The notes beneath the pieces were generated by a model. The model was given only the letters and a program-made list of their open reading frames with translations. It was not told the DNA's origin and did no database searches. A stretch of DNA of 64,000 nucleotides from Spartobacteria bacterium LR76 (GTDB taxonomy: Bacteria > Verrucomicrobiota > Verrucomicrobiia > Chthoniobacterales > Terrimicrobiaceae), in contig QAYZ01000016.1 of the NCBI GenBank assembly GCA_003054655.1, forward strand, positions 310,001 to 374,000. The letters are read 5' to 3'. How positions within the stretch are numbered: position 1 is the stretch's first letter; each line of letters opens with the position of its first letter. The position numbers were made by a program, and so were the translations under genes. Below are positions 60,941-64,000 of the stretch, piece after piece.

Positions 60941-62488
60941 TCAACTGGTCGGGGAGGCGGGGGCATCCGTGCCGACCGGGATCCGGATTTCGGGCAGCGG
61001 AGCCCGCAGACCGAGGATTTCCGATGTCCAGCTTCGCACTCGGTCAAAGAGGGCGCGATTCTCCAGCAGGTGCTCGCCGTAGGAGGGAATGAGCGCCTGA
61101 AGGCTGGTGATCCATTTCTCACTGGAGATCTGTTGCGGAAAGCACTTGGCCAGCAATTCGAGCATGATCGAGATGGAGGTCGAGGCCCCAGGAGACGCTC
61201 CCAGCAGGGCGGCCAGCGAGCCATCCCCGGAGGCGACCACCTCGGTGCCAAACTCCAGCACGCCGCCGAGCTTCGGGTGTTTTTTGATCACCTGAACGCG
61301 CTGGCCGGCATCGACGAGCCTCCAGTCCTCAGGCTTCGCCATGGGAATGAAGGCCTGGAGGGCTTGGAAACGCTTCTCGGGCGACTGGAGCACCTGGCCG
61401 ATTAGGTACTGGGTGAGGGGAATGTTCTGCGCCCCGGCGGCCAGCATCGGAATCACGTTGTCCGGGCGGAACGAGAGCGGCATGTCCAGGATCGAACCGT
61501 GGCGGAGATATTTTGTGGAGAACGTGGCATAAGGGCCGAAAAGCAGGCCGCGTTTGCCATCGATCACGCGGGTATCGAGGTGGGGGACCGACATGGGCGG
61601 GGTGCCGACCTCGGCCTTGCCGTACACCTTGGCGTAATGACGCTCCGCCAGGGCCGGGTCGTCGCAGCGGAGCCATTGGCCGCCGACGGGGAATCCGCCA
61701 TAGCCCTTGCCCTCCGGGATGCCGGATTTTTGCAGAAGGGGCAGGGCGCCGCCGCCTGCTCCGAGGAAAACGAAGGGGGCGCGGAATTCGCGTTTGCCGC
61801 CGCCCGCGAGATTCTTTGCCGTGATGCGCCAGCCGGAGGCCTCGCGGGCGACGCCGGTGACTTTGTGACGGAGCAGAACCTCGGCTCCCTGCTTGCGCAG
61901 ATAGTCGATGAACTGGCGGCAAAGCTCGCCGAAATTCACATCCGAGCCGATGGCCATGCGCGTCGCGGCGATCTTCCCTGTCTTTTCCCGCCCATCCATC
62001 ATGAGCGGGAGCCACTCGGCAATTTCCTCCGCGGTATTGGCAAACTGCATGCCGTCAAAGGCATGGTGGCCTTTCAAAGCTTCAAAGCGCCTGCGCAGAA
62101 AAGAGGTATTGGCTTCTCCCCGGACGAAGCTGTGATGTGGCACCCGGTGGATGAATTTCTCGGGCGAGGCAATAACTCCCCGCTGAGCGAGGGTGGACCA
62201 GCACTGCTTCGAGATTTCGAAGGCCTCGTTGATTTTCAAGGCCTTGGAGACATCGACTGATCCGTCGGCCCGCTCGGGCGTGTAGTTCAACTCGCAGAGG
62301 GCGGCATGCCCTGTTCCCGCGTTATTCCACGCGAGGCTGCTCTCCTGGGAAACGTCGTCGAGCGACTCCAGGATCAAAATTTTCCAATCTGGTTCCAGCG
62401 CATTGAGGATGACCCCCAGCGTGCTGCTCATGATACCCGCCCCGACGAGGATGACGTCGGCGGCCCCTTCTCCCTTCCCGCTTGGCAT
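60941..62488 (-). CDS. mqo: Malate:quinone oxidoreductase
   Basis: An FAD-dependent membrane-associated enzyme that oxidises malate to oxaloacetate and feeds electrons to quinone. It is 515 residues. The dinucleotide motif is VILVGAGIMSSTLGVILNAL near the N-terminus. Family blocks are ESSLAWNNAGTGHAALCELN, GANTSFL-like RGEANTSFLRRRFEALK and YGGFPVGGQWLRC. It implies an aerobic or respiratory citric acid cycle that bypasses or supplements NAD-dependent malate dehydrogenase. It lies between carB and rpsA on the same strand, with terminators or gaps on each side. Confidence 0.94.
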   Translation of the reverse strand: MPSGKGEGAADVILVGAGIMSSTLGVILNALEPDWKILILESLDDVSQESSLAWNNAGTGHAALCELNYTPERADGSVDVSKALKINEAFEISKQCWSTLAQRGVIASPEKFIHRVPHHSFVRGEANTSFLRRRFEALKGHHAFDGMQFANTAEEIAEWLPLMMDGREKTGKIAATRMAIGSDVNFGELCRQFIDYLRKQGAEVLLRHKVTGVAREASGWRITAKNLAGGGKREFRAPFVFLGAGGGALPLLQKSGIPEGKGYGGFPVGGQWLRCDDPALAERHYAKVYGKAEVGTPPMSVPHLDTRVIDGKRGLLFGPYATFSTKYLRHGSILDMPLSFRPDNVIPMLAAGAQNIPLTQYLIGQVLQSPEKRFQALQAFIPMAKPEDWRLVDAGQRVQVIKKHPKLGGVLEFGTEVVASGDGSLAALLGASPGASTSISIMLELLAKCFPQQISSEKWITSLQALIPSYGEHLLENRALFDRVRSWTSEILGLRAPLPEIRIPVGTDAPASPTS

Positions 62489-62526
62489 AGCGGGATAGGG
62501 GAAGCAGGTTGTATTCCAGTTGGCAA

Positions 62527-62555
62527 GAAAGCCGTCGAAAAAATCGACGGCTTTC
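62527..62555 (-). terminator. Intrinsic terminator downstream of carB
   Basis: A perfect 12-bp stem (62527-62538 with 62544-62555) has an A5/T5 loop. It lies 12 bases beyond the carB stop and upstream of mqo, so it ends the carB transcript. Confidence 0.8.
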
Positions 62556-62566
62556 GGGGTTAGTCC

Positions 62567-64000
62567 TTACGCGTGGTATTCCTGGATGCTCTTGACGGCA
62601 TAGCCGGCCTGTTGCAGGGCGCGAATGGCGGCGGCGCTGGCGCGGGCGCCGCGGAGAGTCGTCATCGTGGCGACGCGACCGGCGACGGCCGCGCTGCGGA
62701 TCACCACCTCGTCGCGGCGAGGCTGCTGGCCGCTCGGGGTGTTGATGATGAACTGGATATCTCCGTTCTTGATCAGGTCGAGCACGTTGGGACGGCCTTC
62801 CTGGAGCTTAAGGAGATTTTTCACCGGCACTCCGGCCTGGGTCAGCACTTTTGCCGTTCCGCTTGTGGCGTGAATGACAAAGCCGAGTTCGGAAAACTCC
62901 CTTGCGATTGGTATTACCGCATCCTTGTCGGCATCCTTCACGCTGATGAAGACATTACCCTTGGTTGGGAGCGGCGGTTGGGCCGACATCTGGCTCTTGG
63001 CGTAGGCAATGCCGAGATCGGCGTCGATGCCCATGACCTCGCCGGTCGAGCGCATCTCGGGGCCGAGGATGATGTCGACGCCCGGGAACTTGATGAACGG
63101 GAAGACGGCTTCCTTGACCGAGAAATGGGTCGGGATGATCTCCTCCGTGAAGCCGAGTTCGCGCAGCGTCTGGCCCGCCATGATCTTGGCGGCGAGCTTG
63201 GCGAGCGGCTTGCCGATGGCCTTGCTGACAAAGGGAACCGTGCGCGACGCGCGCGGGTTGACCTCCAGCACATAGACCTGCTCGTCCTTGACGGCGAACT
63301 GCACGTTCATGAGGCCGCGGACCTGAAGTTCGCGGGCCATGGCCTTCGTGGCGCTCTTGATCGTCTCAAGTACGGTCGCGGAGAGCGAAAAGCTCGGGAT
63401 CACGCAGGCACTGTCGCCGGAGTGAATGCCAGCCTGCTCGATGTGCTCCATCACGCCGCCGATCACGCAGGTTTCCCCGTCGGCGATGCAATCCACGTCG
63501 ACCTCGGTGGCGTCCTCAAGGAAGCGGTCCACGAGTACCGGACGTTCCGGGCTGGCGGCGACGGCCGTGCGGATGTAGTGGCGCAGTTCCTCTTCGTTAT
63601 GAACGATCTGCATGGCGCGGCCGCCGAGAACGAAGGACGGACGCACGAGCACCGGGTATCCGATCCCGGAGGCGACGGAAACGGCCTCCTGTTCATTGGT
63701 GGCCGTGGCACCCTCGGTCTGCTTGAGGCCGAGCTTGCTGAGCATCGCGGCGAAGTGCTTGCGATCCTCCGCCATCTCGATGCTGCTCGGCTGCGTGCCG
63801 ATGATCTTGCAACCATTGGCGGCGAGGCCAGCGGCGAGGTTCAGTGGCGTCTGACCGCCGAACTGCACGATGATCGCGTCGGCGCGCTCGCGCTCGTAGA
63901 TGTTGAGCACGTCCTCGAGGGTGAGGGGTTCAAAGTAGAGCTTGTCGCTGGTATCGTAATCGGTCGAGACGGTCTCCGGGTTGGAGTTGACCATGATTGT
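62567..64000 (-). CDS. carB: Carbamoyl-phosphate synthase large subunit, C-terminal part (5' end outside window)
   Basis: The frame runs off the right edge: two more codons (Thr, Ile) precede the internal Met of TIMVNSNPETVSTDYD, so this is not the true start; 478 residues are visible. CarB makes carbamoyl phosphate for pyrimidines and arginine. Visible parts are the second ATP-grasp module (IIVQFGGQTPLNLAAGL, YPVLVRPSFVLGGRAMQIV, VYVLEVNPRASRTVPFVSKA) and the C-terminal methylglyoxal synthase-like regulatory domain (GFVIHATSGTAKVL, IINTPSGQQPRRDEVVIR). A hairpin terminator follows the stop. Confidence 0.97.
   Translation of the reverse strand, partial: TIMVNSNPETVSTDYDTSDKLYFEPLTLEDVLNIYERERADAIIVQFGGQTPLNLAAGLAANGCKIIGTQPSSIEMAEDRKHFAAMLSKLGLKQTEGATATNEQEAVSVASGIGYPVLVRPSFVLGGRAMQIVHNEEELRHYIRTAVAASPERPVLVDRFLEDATEVDVDCIADGETCVIGGVMEHIEQAGIHSGDSACVIPSFSLSATVLETIKSATKAMARELQVRGLMNVQFAVKDEQVYVLEVNPRASRTVPFVSKAIGKPLAKLAAKIMAGQTLRELGFTEEIIPTHFSVKEAVFPFIKFPGVDIILGPEMRSTGEVMGIDADLGIAYAKSQMSAQPPLPTKGNVFISVKDADKDAVIPIAREFSELGFVIHATSGTAKVLTQAGVPVKNLLKLQEGRPNVLDLIKNGDIQFIINTPSGQQPRRDEVVIRSAAVAGRVATMTTLRGARASAAAIRALQQAGYAVKSIQEYHA

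Noticed and set aside
1-64000. CRISPR array, insertion sequence, prophage, tRNA, rRNA or attachment site
   Set aside because: No regularly spaced repeats, transposase, integrase or tRNA-like cloverleaf was found. Apart from the tandem pair at 11448, I noticed no repeated DNA.

Overview
The window is a dense stretch of a high-GC bacterial chromosome, about 52 protein genes on both strands. I recognise no tRNA, rRNA, CRISPR array, insertion sequence or prophage. The host is Gram-negative: it has kdsA, an lptC-lptA-lptB set, an OprB-type porin and a periplasmic HtrA protease. The mixture suggests a sugar-degrading member of the Verrucomicrobiota: HprK/HPr beside Lpt genes, glycosidases and a sulfatase, a secretion ATPase with an exported-type N-terminus, and start codons that mostly lack a Shine-Dalgarno sequence. 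That placement is inference from gene content, not from a marker gene.

Layout. 1-2.3 kb: 3' part of gltB. 2.4-9.3 kb, minus strand: a peptide-type ABC importer (binding protein, two permeases, one short ATPase), then a phytase-like esterase and a family 4 uracil-DNA glycosylase. 9.4-13 kb: an MFS transporter, and an AraC regulator divergent from a GH4 glycosidase, with a tandem operator-like repeat between the last two. 13-16.3 kb: tig-clpP-clpX. 16.3-19.3 kb: two GT4 glycosyltransferases around trmB. 19.4-24.3 kb: an ECF sigma factor; ribE, an FHA-adenylate cyclase and a cytosolic sulfatase on the minus strand; a lipoprotein and an SGNH hydrolase on the plus strand. 24.3-30.1 kb: cvpA, an unusual GspE/PilB ATPase and a hybrid histidine kinase. 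30.1-34.5 kb: an Fbp/Pot-like ABC importer.

34.5-40.2 kb holds the most unusual part: an HtrA protease followed by three translationally overlapping genes. These encode a membrane-anchored TPR-like protein, a receiver-pseudokinase-TM-SUMF1 fusion and a secreted beta-rich protein. They look like parts of one envelope signalling device that I cannot match to a described system. 40.2-50.4 kb: a GH63 glucosidase, holA-uvrB, rpsO, pnp and an OprB porin. 50.6-56.7 kb, minus strand: kdsA-lptC-lptA-lptB-hprK-ptsH, then ptsI; lipopolysaccharide synthesis and transport sit in one operon with HPr-kinase control, and there is no sugar-specific EII gene in the window. 56.8-64 kb, minus strand: recQ, a glutaredoxin, rpsA, mqo and the 3' part of carB.

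Together the genes describe an aerobic carbohydrate user (mqo, glycosidases, importers, porin) whose carbon sensing probably runs through HprK/HPr. All family assignments come from motifs read by eye. Start codons were moved inward where a long open frame ran into a neighbour or past the family's usual N-terminus.
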